From Leptolyngbya sp. PCC 7375 (GTDB lineage: Bacteria; Cyanobacteriota; Cyanobacteriia; Phormidesmidales; Phormidesmidaceae): a DNA stretch of 64,000 nucleotides. The stretch is from NCBI RefSeq assembly GCF_000316115.1, contig NZ_JH993797.1:5008486-5072485 (forward strand), read 5' to 3'. Both the position numbers and the translations under genes were made by a program. The number at the start of each line of letters is the position of its first letter. The stretch's first letter is position 1. The notes beneath the pieces are model-generated. The model had not been told where the DNA came from. It made no database searches and saw nothing but the letters and a program-made list of their open reading frames with translations. Below, one piece after another: positions 45,085 to 54,081 of the stretch.

Positions 45085-46767
45085 ATGAAACTTCTTAAAT
45101 TTGCGATTGGTTTATGCCTTGGGCTATTGCTGATTGTTCTGCCCCTCAGTCAGTTTCAGCCGTCCACTTTGGATAGCCTACAAACCATGACTGTGCAGCA
45201 GGGTGGACGCAAAAAGCCACTGGATACCGTTGCGCAGGAGACCGTTGCCAAGATTCATGGAGCAACGACCTATAAACACGATGGCGTTCAGGAAAGTGCC
45301 ATGGAGACCTTTATGTCTCTTTGGCTTAACAATCGCAACTGGAACGAAGAGCCGTTTGTGTTGGTTAGCTATCGTCCCTTAAAGGACCTAGCGGGGCTGG
45401 ATGTGGAGCAAAAGCATTTCTCCTTTGAGACGCTGATGCGCAACCAACCGTTGGGAGATGTGGTTAGAGCGGCCCATCGTAAGCAAATTGATGATGAGGA
45501 TTTGACTCGTGACGAACGGGAAGCCCTGACCATCGAGGATCGGTTGCAACTAATGCTGAGCATGGTGAACGATGATGCGATCGCAATCGTCCCTCACCCT
45601 AGTGATATCAAAGGCAAATGGGTGGGCATCAACGAGGCTCAAACCCTTTACGATGCAGAATCCGTGGCTCCATTGTTAGCCGACTTCGCCATTATCAAGC
45701 AGACAATTCTGTCGGGCACCGATCATCTGCCCATGCTTGCTCCCATGACCCAGTCTCTCAAAGCTGGACTGGCCGCCCTTAGCCCTGACGTTTATCCCGC
45801 AGATGGTGTGATGCGACGCGAGGTGTTTTTCAACCACTTCCATCCCTTTGCCAAGGCCTGGCAGCTCTACGGCATTGCTTTTGTCTTAATGCTTGTGGCT
45901 CTGTGGGTACAGCCCTTTAATCTTTACTGGACGGCCATTGGCACCTTTGTGGCCGGTGTCGCTGTGCAAAACGTCGGCTTTTGGCTTCGGATGCAAATTG
46001 CCGGTCGTCCTCCTGTGACCAATATGTATGAATCAGTGGTATGGGTTGGCTTTGGGATTGCAGCCATCGCTCTCATGTTCGAGCTTTTGCATCGCTCTAA
46101 ATACTATTTGCTAGCCGCCGCTCCCCTGTCTGTGGTGTGTTTAATTTTGGCCGATAGCCTACCGGCTGTGCTGGACCCCAGCATTTCACCATTGGTACCG
46201 GTACTGCGGGATAACTTCTGGCTGAGTATTCATGTGCCCACTATCGCCCTCAGCTATGCCAGCTTTGCCCTGGCCTTAGGGTTAGGGCACGTAGCCCTGG
46301 GCAGCTATCTGTTTACCCCCAATGCCAAGTCACGGATTAAATTGCTGTCTCAGCTCAACTACCGGGTGCTGCAAGTGGGGGTGCTACTGCTGACCGCTGG
46401 CATTATCCTTGGCGGCATTTGGGCCCACTTCTCCTGGGGTCGCTTCTGGGGCTGGGACCCTAAGGAAACCTGGGCACTAATTGCATTGCTTTGCTACCTG
46501 ATACCCCTTCATGGTCGTCTAGTCGGTTGGATTGGCAACTTTGGCATTAGCGTGGCCAGCGTGGTGGCCTTTAATGCGGTGCTGATGGCTTGGTATGGCG
46601 TCAACTTTGTTTTGGGGACTGGATTGCACAGCTATGGTTTTGGCACCGGTGGTTCCGAGCTGATGATTGCTGGAGTTGTCGGTTTAGATTTACTGTTTGT
46701 GCTAATCACTGCCATTCGTCATCAAGGTTGGCTGAGTGGCATGCATGCAGCCGAGACCCGTACCTAA
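45085..46767 (+). CDS. CcsA-like cytochrome c biogenesis protein with N-terminal extension
   Basis: A 560-residue protein. A signal-anchor helix (about 5-22) leads into a lumenal domain of about 240 residues (MTVQQGGRKKPLDTVAQE), found in CcsBA systems. The C-terminal half is polytopic with the haem-presenting WWD motif WGWDPKETWAL at about 454-464 and flanking histidines (for example LSIHVPTIAL, LLCYLIPLHGR). It is longer than the usual cyanobacterial CcsA of about 320-350 residues. It should deliver haem to the apocytochromes held by ResB. Confidence 0.87.
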   Translation: MKLLKFAIGLCLGLLLIVLPLSQFQPSTLDSLQTMTVQQGGRKKPLDTVAQETVAKIHGATTYKHDGVQESAMETFMSLWLNNRNWNEEPFVLVSYRPLKDLAGLDVEQKHFSFETLMRNQPLGDVVRAAHRKQIDDEDLTRDEREALTIEDRLQLMLSMVNDDAIAIVPHPSDIKGKWVGINEAQTLYDAESVAPLLADFAIIKQTILSGTDHLPMLAPMTQSLKAGLAALSPDVYPADGVMRREVFFNHFHPFAKAWQLYGIAFVLMLVALWVQPFNLYWTAIGTFVAGVAVQNVGFWLRMQIAGRPPVTNMYESVVWVGFGIAAIALMFELLHRSKYYLLAAAPLSVVCLILADSLPAVLDPSISPLVPVLRDNFWLSIHVPTIALSYASFALALGLGHVALGSYLFTPNAKSRIKLLSQLNYRVLQVGVLLLTAGIILGGIWAHFSWGRFWGWDPKETWALIALLCYLIPLHGRLVGWIGNFGISVASVVAFNAVLMAWYGVNFVLGTGLHSYGFGTGGSELMIAGVVGLDLLFVLITAIRHQGWLSGMHAAETRT

Positions 46768-46837
46768 CCAAAGGTATTTCAACGGTATCCATAGGTACAG
46801 GGTCAGGCTTTAAAAACCAAAAGAGAGAGGACTTTAT

Positions 46838-47314
46838 ATGAAACGTCGTGAGTTTGGCAACCTGTTTGGGTTGGGGCTGTTGGCTACATCTTTGCCGATT
46901 GCGATCGCAGCCTGCAATCCCACAGAAACCGCCTCCACAGAAACCGCCGATGCACCTGATACCACCACAGAAGCACCGGCAGCCATTGATGAAACGCCTA
47001 GAGAAGATGGGTTTGCCGCTCTCGGTACAGTTGCCGATTTAGATACCAATGGCTATTTAGGCAAAAAAAGCTTTATTGCTGGCCCCGTAATTGTTATTCG
47101 TGACCCAGCGAATGCCGATAGTCTGATCGCCCTTAACTCCATGTGCACTCACCAGGGCTGTAGCGTCGAGTGGAAAGATGACGCTTTTGCCTGCCCCTGC
47201 CATGGCTCAAAGTTCAACACTGACGGCAGCGTGGCCACCGGTCCTGCTACCGACCCCTTAGCCTCCTATGAGGCGATTATCGATGGCGATTTGGTCCTGG
47301 TGAAAGCCACCTAA
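46838..47314 (+). CDS. Rieske [2Fe-2S] lipoprotein
   Basis: A 158-residue Rieske protein. The N-terminus has an RR pair and a hydrophobic stretch ending in a lipobox (LPIAIAAC, Cys about 27), suggesting export, possibly by Tat, and lipidation. A Thr/Ala-rich linker leads to the Rieske fold with both ligand loops, CTHQGC (about 103-108) and CPCHGS (about 121-126). There is no cytochrome b6 partner next to it, so it is likely an electron carrier of the multihaem module. A GAGAGAGGA precedes the start. It lies 70 bp after the CcsA-like gene. Confidence 0.9.
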   Translation: MKRREFGNLFGLGLLATSLPIAIAACNPTETASTETADAPDTTTEAPAAIDETPREDGFAALGTVADLDTNGYLGKKSFIAGPVIVIRDPANADSLIALNSMCTHQGCSVEWKDDAFACPCHGSKFNTDGSVATGPATDPLASYEAIIDGDLVLVKAT

Positions 47315-47364
47315 GCTGGGCGCAACACTAGTAAGATAGGCCTGATCGATTTTCTGGTGATGCC

Positions 47365-49047
47365 TTGAAGACTATTGCGGCCTGGATCAATCAACACGGC
47401 CTCCGTTCCACCCCCCAAAATCAGCGTATCTGGTTAGCAGCGAGCCTGATTATTGCCATGATTTATGGCATTTTGTTCTGGCGAGTTGCGTTTGCGGGGC
47501 CGTACACCATTCCAGACGATGGTCGGCAGCACCTATTTTGGATGCTGCGTTATGTTGATCCTGGCCTATTCCCAGACGATATTATCGCCGACTATTTTCA
47601 GTCAGTCGCTCCCGGTGGTTACAAGGCCCTCTATTGGCTGGGTGCCAAAGTAGGACTGCATCCATTTTTATTGAGTAAACTACTGCCTCCCGTTTTGGGT
47701 GTCATCGGCACAGCCTATGCCTTTTACCTGGCCATTGCCATTATCCCTGTGCCGCTAGTCGCGTTTACCAGCACGATTATTCTCAATCAATCCCTGTGGA
47801 TGTGGGATGAACTAGCCTCCGCCACCCCTAAGGCCTTCAACATTTTGTTGATTTTGGCCTTTTTACTGTATGTAGTGCGGCGACAACTCATCCCTTGTGC
47901 CATCGTGCTAGGTCTTCAGGGATTGTTTTACCCCCAGACGGTGTTTGTCTCACTAACGCTGTTAGGGCTACAGGTGATCTGGCCGCCACGAAAACCAGAT
48001 GCTTGGAAGTTTTTGGCTGTAGGTCTGGCAGTGGCTAGTCTTGTATTGTTACCCTACGCCATGGGCACCTCACCCTATGGCCCTGTGGTCACCCTAGAAC
48101 AAGCCAGGGGCATGGCAGAGTTTCAACCCGGTAGTCGTAATGCTTTTTTCTATAACAACCCGCTGAGATACTGGTTATTTGCCGCCCGCAGCGGTCTGCT
48201 ACCGCCCGTTGTTCCCGTCACCATTTGCGCTGCATTATTGTTGCCGCTGCTCTATCGACTGCGGTTGCCCCTGCTAAAAACAATCACCCGCAACGGTGCT
48301 ATCCTTCATCAGCTGTGGCTTGCTTCAGTCATCATGTTTTTAGCCTCCCACGCCCTCTTATTTCGTCTGCACTTACCTAGCCGCTACAGCCGCCACAGCA
48401 TTAAAATCATTTTCTCTCTAGCCGCTGCCATAGTATTAGTGGCGCTATTAGATGCAGCCCTCCGACGTTTGCATCAGTCTCATTTATGGCGGCAGGGAGT
48501 AGCTCTCAGCTTGGTGACTGGCTTTACTGTAATTACCGTAGGCTATCCGGGTTTACTCAACAGTTTTCTAAATGTGGTGTATGTGAACTCGAATCGCACC
48601 GCACTCTATGAGTATTTACAACAACAGCCCCGCGATATTCGGATCGCTTCTTTAGCGAAGGAAGCTGAGAATATTCCAGCCTTTACAGGTCGTTCAGTGC
48701 TTGTTAGCCCAGGGCATAGTTTGGCCTACCACCAAGGCTATTACAGCCAAATTCGACCTCGCATTTTAGATTTGATGGCCGCCCAATATAGCCCAGACCT
48801 ATCCAAGCTCCAATCAGTTATTACTGACTACAATATTGATTTTTGGCTGATCGATGAGAACTCTTTCAATCCCGATAATCTGCCGCGCCAGTGGCTACGA
48901 CAGTTTGACGCAGAGCTATCATCCGCCATAGAACAGCTACAGCAACAACCCTCTGCTTTACAGCAACTCACACCGACCTGTACCGTAGTCAGTGATCAGG
49001 GGAAAACGCTGCTTTCAGCAGATTGTATGCTTCAGACTCAAGGGTGA
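47365..49047 (+). CDS. Polytopic membrane protein of unknown function (GT-C-like)
   Basis: A 560-residue protein with about ten membrane helices in the first 400 residues and a soluble C-terminal domain of about 130. The first loop carries an acidic motif, PDDGRQHLFWMLRYVDP, as in GT-C glycosyltransferases or other oligosaccharide-handling enzymes. The start is TTG 47365; no ATG is close. Function unknown; it may not be related to the preceding haem genes, although the gap is only 50 bp. Confidence 0.65.
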   Translation: MKTIAAWINQHGLRSTPQNQRIWLAASLIIAMIYGILFWRVAFAGPYTIPDDGRQHLFWMLRYVDPGLFPDDIIADYFQSVAPGGYKALYWLGAKVGLHPFLLSKLLPPVLGVIGTAYAFYLAIAIIPVPLVAFTSTIILNQSLWMWDELASATPKAFNILLILAFLLYVVRRQLIPCAIVLGLQGLFYPQTVFVSLTLLGLQVIWPPRKPDAWKFLAVGLAVASLVLLPYAMGTSPYGPVVTLEQARGMAEFQPGSRNAFFYNNPLRYWLFAARSGLLPPVVPVTICAALLLPLLYRLRLPLLKTITRNGAILHQLWLASVIMFLASHALLFRLHLPSRYSRHSIKIIFSLAAAIVLVALLDAALRRLHQSHLWRQGVALSLVTGFTVITVGYPGLLNSFLNVVYVNSNRTALYEYLQQQPRDIRIASLAKEAENIPAFTGRSVLVSPGHSLAYHQGYYSQIRPRILDLMAAQYSPDLSKLQSVITDYNIDFWLIDENSFNPDNLPRQWLRQFDAELSSAIEQLQQQPSALQQLTPTCTVVSDQGKTLLSADCMLQTQG

Positions 49048-49063
49048 CCTATCAGGACTGATA

Positions 49064-50449
49064 TCACTCGTCTTCACATCCGTCAGTAAACACGTCTCCA
49101 CTGGGCATTGTTGCACCACACAGTCTTGCCTCAGCGAGAACGTCCTCAGCAACAGTAGCCCCCGTCAGATCAGCACCTCGCAGAGCAACATCATTGAGAT
49201 TTGCGTCAGTTAAGTTTGCATCCACTAGTTGGGCATCCGCTAAAACGGCATCATCAAAATCAGCCATGGAAAGAGTACTGTTAGTGAGATCAGCACCTCG
49301 TAAATTGGCATAGAGGCGAAATCGTTGAAGTCCTAAAAAGGGAATAAATCCTGTGGAGGTGAATTCTGTTAGATCGGCGTTACTCAGGTCCACGTTGGTC
49401 AGATTAGCCCCTGCCAAATGGGCTCCACCAAGCTCAGCATTCGGCATCTTGGCATCCTGTAAATTCGCTAAGGGCAAACTGGCGGCATGTAAATCAACAG
49501 TATCCATGGTGGCTGCTGATAAATTTGCTAAGCCCAGCTTTGCCCGACTAAAGTCCGTTTCCGTCAGGTTGGCTCTGCTCAAATCAGCACCCACTAGATA
49601 GGCTTCCGAAAAATCAGCGCCTGATAGATTTGCACCAGCAAGCACAGCCCCTTCCAAATTCGCCTTATCCAGATCTAATTCACTCAAATCGACCCCGCTA
49701 AGATCACAACGAATGCACGCATTGGTCTCCATTAGCTGTTGCCGTGCATCTTCAACAGATAGGTTGGGTGTGGTTAGTGTCGTTGTTATAGCACCAATGT
49801 CTCCACGGCCTAGCTGCTCTAACAAGTAAGCACCAAACTCTTCTGTCGACGTCACACGCAAAATATTGCTGCGGTGTCCATCGGTCTCTGGAGACTCAAT
49901 AAAGCCAATGGCAACTTCAGCAAAATCTTCTTTGCCACGCCCTTCTCGTTCATCGCTATCCCCTGGCACATAATCTCGCTCAAAGCCACCATATTCAGCC
50001 TCGTTGCGTTGAATATAGAGTTGGCCACCTACGAAAAATGCAGTGGCATCGATTTCTTTATCCCAAATGCGTAAGGCTGTGGAAAAAATCTGATCAAAGG
50101 GGATGCGAATCTCTCGGCTCCCTTTTTGGTTATCCAGAGGCTCAATGGGATCGCCCTCTTCTGCATACACGACGAGGACATTGTCTTCAATCAATAGTCG
50201 ACAATCACCAGAGGCATCAACCTGAGATAAATCTAAACCACAGTTCACCTGGGTTCCATCTCGATCATCCAGGGGTATCGGTGCTTCAAACCCCTCACAG
50301 CGCGAATTAAAAGGAAAACTGCTGCAAAGCCTGTACAGTTCGTCTAAGCTGAGTTCTTCGGTCTGTGCCCTACTTGTTGTACTCAGACCCAGAAGCAAAG
50401 CAAGAGGAACAATAATCCCTAGACGTGGCATCAACTGCACAAGCCCCAT
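49064..50449 (-). CDS. Exported pentapeptide-repeat protein
   Basis: A 461-residue protein. An N-terminal signal peptide (about 1-28) is followed by a mainly acidic N-terminal domain of about 205 residues, then about 30 pentapeptide repeats (DLSGVDLSELDLDKANLEGA and more) to near the C-terminus. Four cysteines in the N-terminal domain (LCSSF, RCEGF, NCGLD, DCRLL) are probably disulfides. The start at 50449 follows GAGG at 8-nt spacing. Its role is unknown; the signal peptide sets it apart from the two cytosolic pentapeptide proteins in this window. Confidence 0.85.
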   Translation of the reverse strand: MGLVQLMPRLGIIVPLALLLGLSTTSRAQTEELSLDELYRLCSSFPFNSRCEGFEAPIPLDDRDGTQVNCGLDLSQVDASGDCRLLIEDNVLVVYAEEGDPIEPLDNQKGSREIRIPFDQIFSTALRIWDKEIDATAFFVGGQLYIQRNEAEYGGFERDYVPGDSDEREGRGKEDFAEVAIGFIESPETDGHRSNILRVTSTEEFGAYLLEQLGRGDIGAITTTLTTPNLSVEDARQQLMETNACIRCDLSGVDLSELDLDKANLEGAVLAGANLSGADFSEAYLVGADLSRANLTETDFSRAKLGLANLSAATMDTVDLHAASLPLANLQDAKMPNAELGGAHLAGANLTNVDLSNADLTEFTSTGFIPFLGLQRFRLYANLRGADLTNSTLSMADFDDAVLADAQLVDANLTDANLNDVALRGADLTGATVAEDVLAEARLCGATMPSGDVFTDGCEDE

Positions 50450-50533
50450 GGTCAATACCTCAACAGATTTGATTATTCAACGAATATAGTTGATATTACC
50501 GATTGAATGCCAATTTCTATGAATATAGATTAA

Positions 50534-52555
50534 TTAGCCCGTGATTTTCCCTGTGAGTGGCGAACTAGCACTGGCATAGGCTTTCACTGGAATACGACCG
50601 GCTAAATAGGCTAAGCGCCCTGCCTCAGTCGCCAATCCCATGGCTCGACCCATCTTCACAGGGTCTTGAGCTTTTGCGATCGCAGTATTAATCAACAACG
50701 CATCCGCCCCCATCTCCATAGATTCGGCCGCTTCACTGGGGCTACCAATTCCTGCGTCTACCACCACCGGTATGTTGGCATGCTCAACAATAATGCCAAT
50801 GTTAGCCGCGTTGCGCACCCCCTGACCTGACCCAATGGGAGAGCCCAGCGGCATTACTGTCGCACACCCGGCTTCCTCAAGATGCTTGGCCAAAATTGGA
50901 TCGGCATTGATATAGGGCAATACAGCAAACCCTTCTTTTACAAGTTGTTCCGCCGCCTGTAGTGTACCAATGGGATCAGGCAACAAATATTTTGAATCTG
51001 GAATCACCTCTAATTTCACAAAGTTGTTGTCTTCCTGCCCCAACAGTTTTGCCATCTCTCTCCCTAAACGGGCCACCCGAATTGCTTCATCAGCATTGGT
51101 ACATCCAGCCGTATTGGGCAACATCCAAACCTTCTGCCAGTCAATTGCTTGAGCCAGACCTTCATGGCCAGGAGCATTGGTTTGCACCCGACGTACAGCC
51201 ACCGTCACAATTTGGCTACCGCTTGCCGCCAAGCTAGCCCGCATCGTATCAAAGTTATCGAATTTACCCGTACCCGTCATCAACCGTGACGAGAAAGACC
51301 GTCCGGCAATAACAAGAGCATCATCATCAGTTGTAATCGGAGGAGCAGAAAGAGTTTGCATTTTTGTAGGAATCGAAAAAAACGTAGGTTGGATTGAACT
51401 GGTGCAACCCAACGACTCGGAATCAGGGGAGGCGGTAGAATTTTGTGAATCGGTAGGATGGCCGCCGCTCACCATCCCCGCAGCATCGGCAACACCCTGC
51501 TGCGCTGCCCCCATAAACCGCTCCCAATGGAACGTTGCCAACAGCGGATCAGGCTTACTTTGCATCGATTCAACAATCAGCTTGGCAGTAATTGGCGTCA
51601 GCAGCACACCATTCCGGTGATGCCCCGTTGCCAATGTCAGATTATGGCATTGACTAGGTCCCAAAATAGGGGCTTCATCAGGTGTTGTAGGGCGATATCC
51701 CCACCAACATTCTTGTAAGGGACAATCAGCCAACGACGGATATAACCGTACCGCCTCGTTGAGCAACTGTGCCACACCAGCAGGCGTATTATGGGGGGTA
51801 AATCCAACATCCTCATTGGTTGCCCCCAACACAATCCGTCCATCTTTGCGCGGCACTATGTAGATATGCTCCCCATACAAAACCCGATTGAGGCGATAGG
51901 GAAAATTGGGCGGTGTGCATAGAGCGGCCATTTGTCCCTTACGGGGGATGATGGGAATGGGCAATAGCTCACTGGACCAAGCACCAGCCGCCAAAACGTA
52001 ATGCCCCGCCTGCTGCTGACCATTGGATGTCAGTACCCCAGTGACCTGCTGATTATGTTGCAAAAATGCCTCAGCACTCATCCCTTCTTGGATGTCCACT
52101 CCCAGTTCTTGGGCTCCAATGCGCAGAGCCTGAAGCAGGGTGCGAGTATCGACCTGTCCTTCTTCGGGGTACCAGTAACCTCCCTGAACCTTGGGGTTAA
52201 GGTGAGGCTGATAGCTATGAATAGCGGCCTGGCTGAGTAAACCTGGTGAAGCATTCTCTAAAGAGAACACAGGGGTGAGAATCCCACAGGGCCAAAAGCC
52301 GGTATCTTGACCCGTCAGTTCCTCTAACTTACGACTCCAGCTGGCATAGAGGGCAAGACTCCGCTGGCTCAGCTCCAACAGAGCCCCTGTTAAGCCTTCA
52401 GCACTCGGAGCTAACATGCCTGCAGCCGCGTGTCCCGCAGCCGCATTGAAATCACGACTGAGTACGGTAACGGTAGCCCCTTGCTGGCGAAGTTCGGTTG
52501 CGATCGCAAGCCCAACAATCCCGCCACCAATCACCAGCACATCTGCCTGACCCAT
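50534..52555 (-). CDS. thiO/thiG: ThiO-ThiG fusion: glycine oxidase and thiazole synthase
   Basis: A 673-residue bifunctional thiamine-thiazole enzyme. Residues 1 to about 345 are the FAD-dependent glycine oxidase ThiO (VLVIGGGIVGLAIATELRQQ, C-terminal TGHHRNGVLLTPITA). A linker of about 60 residues leads to ThiG (from about 405), with the Schiff-base lysine probably in FVKLEVIPDSKYLLPD and the phosphate loop ALLINTAIAKA. ThiO makes dehydroglycine, which ThiG joins with deoxyxylulose phosphate and sulfur from ThiS. This fusion is known in cyanobacteria. A dispersed inverted-repeat element codes for part of the linker. Confidence 0.93.
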   Translation of the reverse strand: MGQADVLVIGGGIVGLAIATELRQQGATVTVLSRDFNAAAGHAAAGMLAPSAEGLTGALLELSQRSLALYASWSRKLEELTGQDTGFWPCGILTPVFSLENASPGLLSQAAIHSYQPHLNPKVQGGYWYPEEGQVDTRTLLQALRIGAQELGVDIQEGMSAEAFLQHNQQVTGVLTSNGQQQAGHYVLAAGAWSSELLPIPIIPRKGQMAALCTPPNFPYRLNRVLYGEHIYIVPRKDGRIVLGATNEDVGFTPHNTPAGVAQLLNEAVRLYPSLADCPLQECWWGYRPTTPDEAPILGPSQCHNLTLATGHHRNGVLLTPITAKLIVESMQSKPDPLLATFHWERFMGAAQQGVADAAGMVSGGHPTDSQNSTASPDSESLGCTSSIQPTFFSIPTKMQTLSAPPITTDDDALVIAGRSFSSRLMTGTGKFDNFDTMRASLAASGSQIVTVAVRRVQTNAPGHEGLAQAIDWQKVWMLPNTAGCTNADEAIRVARLGREMAKLLGQEDNNFVKLEVIPDSKYLLPDPIGTLQAAEQLVKEGFAVLPYINADPILAKHLEEAGCATVMPLGSPIGSGQGVRNAANIGIIVEHANIPVVVDAGIGSPSEAAESMEMGADALLINTAIAKAQDPVKMGRAMGLATEAGRLAYLAGRIPVKAYASASSPLTGKITG
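51388..51413. repeat. Small inverted-repeat element inside the thiO-thiG linker
   Basis: GTTGGATTG (51388-51396) and CAACCCAAC (51405-51413) are near-perfect inverted arms with an 8-bp spacer. The arm sequence with flanking GTAGG is typical of short dispersed elements in cyanobacteria. It is read through in frame as part of the linker (GCTSSIQPTFF). Confidence 0.55.
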
Positions 52556-52578
52556 AGGTTTTTATCAACCACCTCTTC

Positions 52579-52616
52579 AATAAACAATGTTTGCAAGAAT
52601 AAACAATGCTTGCAAG
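52579..52616. repeat. Tandem duplication of 19 bp before thiO-thiG
   Basis: AATAAACAATGTTTGCAAG at 52579-52597 is followed directly by a copy with one change (C for T) at 52598-52616. It lies upstream of the ThiO-ThiG start on its strand and may affect the promoter. No TPP riboswitch was seen here. Confidence 0.8.
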
Positions 52617-52761
52617 CAATAGCCGCCCAGCAAGTCTTAACGATGGTGCCAATTTTAGGAAGACACTGTCTGTAATATCTAGGCGCAGAACAGACCTTAA
52701 CAGATTGTCCTGTCTCGAAGATGAGTTACATCCTGAAACATAACAAGTGCATCAGTCTACC

Positions 52762-53232
52762 CTACCAAAGCGCCCTAACAGGTGGCTGATTTTGGTTCTG
52801 ATTGGGTTGCGGCTGCGCTTGTCCCTGATTTGCAGGGGGCGTTTGCGGTGTCGTTTGAGCCGTCTCTCCAGCCGTGGGGTTGGGCTCAACAACAACGCCA
52901 TCGGTATCATCCCCAGCATTGTTGGTTTGAGCATTGATACCAAAGGCCGGAGCACTTTGCGCATCGACAATTTGACGTTGAGGAATCTCCCCTGCCTTTT
53001 CTAACGGCGTTCGACTACTAATAATTCCAATGGAATTACCATTCGCATCATCTCCATTTAGCGCTACTACGGTGCCACTTGTGGCATCGTCAGCCGCCTC
53101 AAAATTAGTTTGGGAAGACGGGTCATCATCAGTTTGGTCAACCCAAGATGCTACTTGGTTAGAAGCACTGGTGCCGTAGATGGCCATCAGTGAAATCGCC
53201 GCCAAAATACCACCCAAGATAAACTTATTCAT
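52762..53232 (-). CDS. Exported low-complexity hypothetical protein
   Basis: A 156-residue protein: an N-terminal signal or anchor segment (FILGGILAAISLMAIYGTSA), then an Asp/Ala/Asn-rich body and a Gln/Pro/Asn-rich tail (QGQAQPQPNQNQNQPP). The ATG has a strong GGAGGGG upstream. The body looks disordered. I do not recognise a function. Confidence 0.65.
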   Translation of the reverse strand: MNKFILGGILAAISLMAIYGTSASNQVASWVDQTDDDPSSQTNFEAADDATSGTVVALNGDDANGNSIGIISSRTPLEKAGEIPQRQIVDAQSAPAFGINAQTNNAGDDTDGVVVEPNPTAGETAQTTPQTPPANQGQAQPQPNQNQNQPPVRALW

Positions 53233-53353
53233 ACGCCTATCCCCTCCTTACTACCACCGCCTTTTATCATTACCCAGTTCTTGAAAAATGGAGCCACTAT
53301 TTGCAGGAATTAAGACATTAACTCTAACAACTTTGGGTCTAAACTTTAACGCC

Positions 53354-53701
53354 TCACCACACTAACGTTTGCCCCTGTCCCCAAAACTGATCGTATTTAG
53401 TCACTGTAATATCCCCCAGTACAGTGGTTTGGCAGGCCAAGCGCAGGGGACGCTCAGGGGTATGGGGAGGTAGTGACCGTCGACCCCGATCCTTCCAATT
53501 TGCCGCTGATACCTCACCCTCGATCATCACAGCACAGGTTCCACAGCTACCGATACCACGGCAGTTAATCAAATTAGCGTTGCCATTGTATAGAGCAATG
53601 TCGTTATCTAAAAGCACACGTCTGAGATTGGCACCCGTTTCACATTCAAAGGTTTGTCCTTGAGCAGTCACGTTTGGCATGGGAATCATTGTGTTAAGCA
53701 T
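53354..53701 (-). CDS. Plant-type [2Fe-2S] ferredoxin-like protein
   Basis: A 115-residue ferredoxin fold. Cluster cysteines are in NCRGIGSCGTCAVM (three ligands) and RLACQTT (fourth). The loop is CRGIGSCGTC rather than the usual CRAGAC, which places it among the less common cyanobacterial ferredoxins with a C-terminal extension. Start may be at an internal ATG near the N-terminus (MIPMPNVTAQG). No partner gene is adjacent. Confidence 0.85.
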   Translation of the reverse strand: MLNTMIPMPNVTAQGQTFECETGANLRRVLLDNDIALYNGNANLINCRGIGSCGTCAVMIEGEVSAANWKDRGRRSLPPHTPERPLRLACQTTVLGDITVTKYDQFWGQGQTLVW

Positions 53702-53840
53702 TTCAAACTACATTCCAGTTTCTTATGTGACAAATTCAAGTCTGTGTAGATAGTTTGATAAATAACAGTTTAGATGTGTGAAACACTTAGGCGTTTTGAT
53801 TTAGAAGCATTGTAAATATCGCTAAATATTTATCAGTGAA

Positions 53841-54002
53841 TTAAGCCATAACCTGAAGTTTTCGTAGCTTTTCCATGGCCTTCATAAAAGTAGTGGGATG
53901 ATATGACTTAAACGACTCAAGAAATAGCCTGTCACAAAGAGTATAAAATGCTGCCAAACACTTGTGGTTAAGAGGATTGATCATCATCCGTTCATTTCCC
54001 AT
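53841..54002 (-). CDS. Possible 53-residue small protein
   Basis: A frame from ATG 54002 to TAA at 53841-53843 reads MGNERMMINPLNHKCLAAFY then DRLFLESFKSYHPTTFMKAM and ends KLRKLQVMA. It has no rare-codon or low-complexity look. Another frame just upstream (NLKTLRTEFRPLMKIF) may be a broken 5' part. It is either a real small gene or the end of a decayed one, next to an insertion sequence. Confidence 0.3.
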   Translation of the reverse strand: MGNERMMINPLNHKCLAAFYTLCDRLFLESFKSYHPTTFMKAMEKLRKLQVMA

Positions 54003-54081
54003 TTTGGGTTGTGAATATCTTCATCAAAGGTCTAAACTCGGTACGCAGGGTCTTTAAATTGCCACTTATCTAAAAAATAAA

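Noticed and set aside
52556..52761. TPP riboswitch upstream of thiO-thiG
   Set aside because: The conserved CUGAGA and ACCUGAUCUGG-like elements are not seen.
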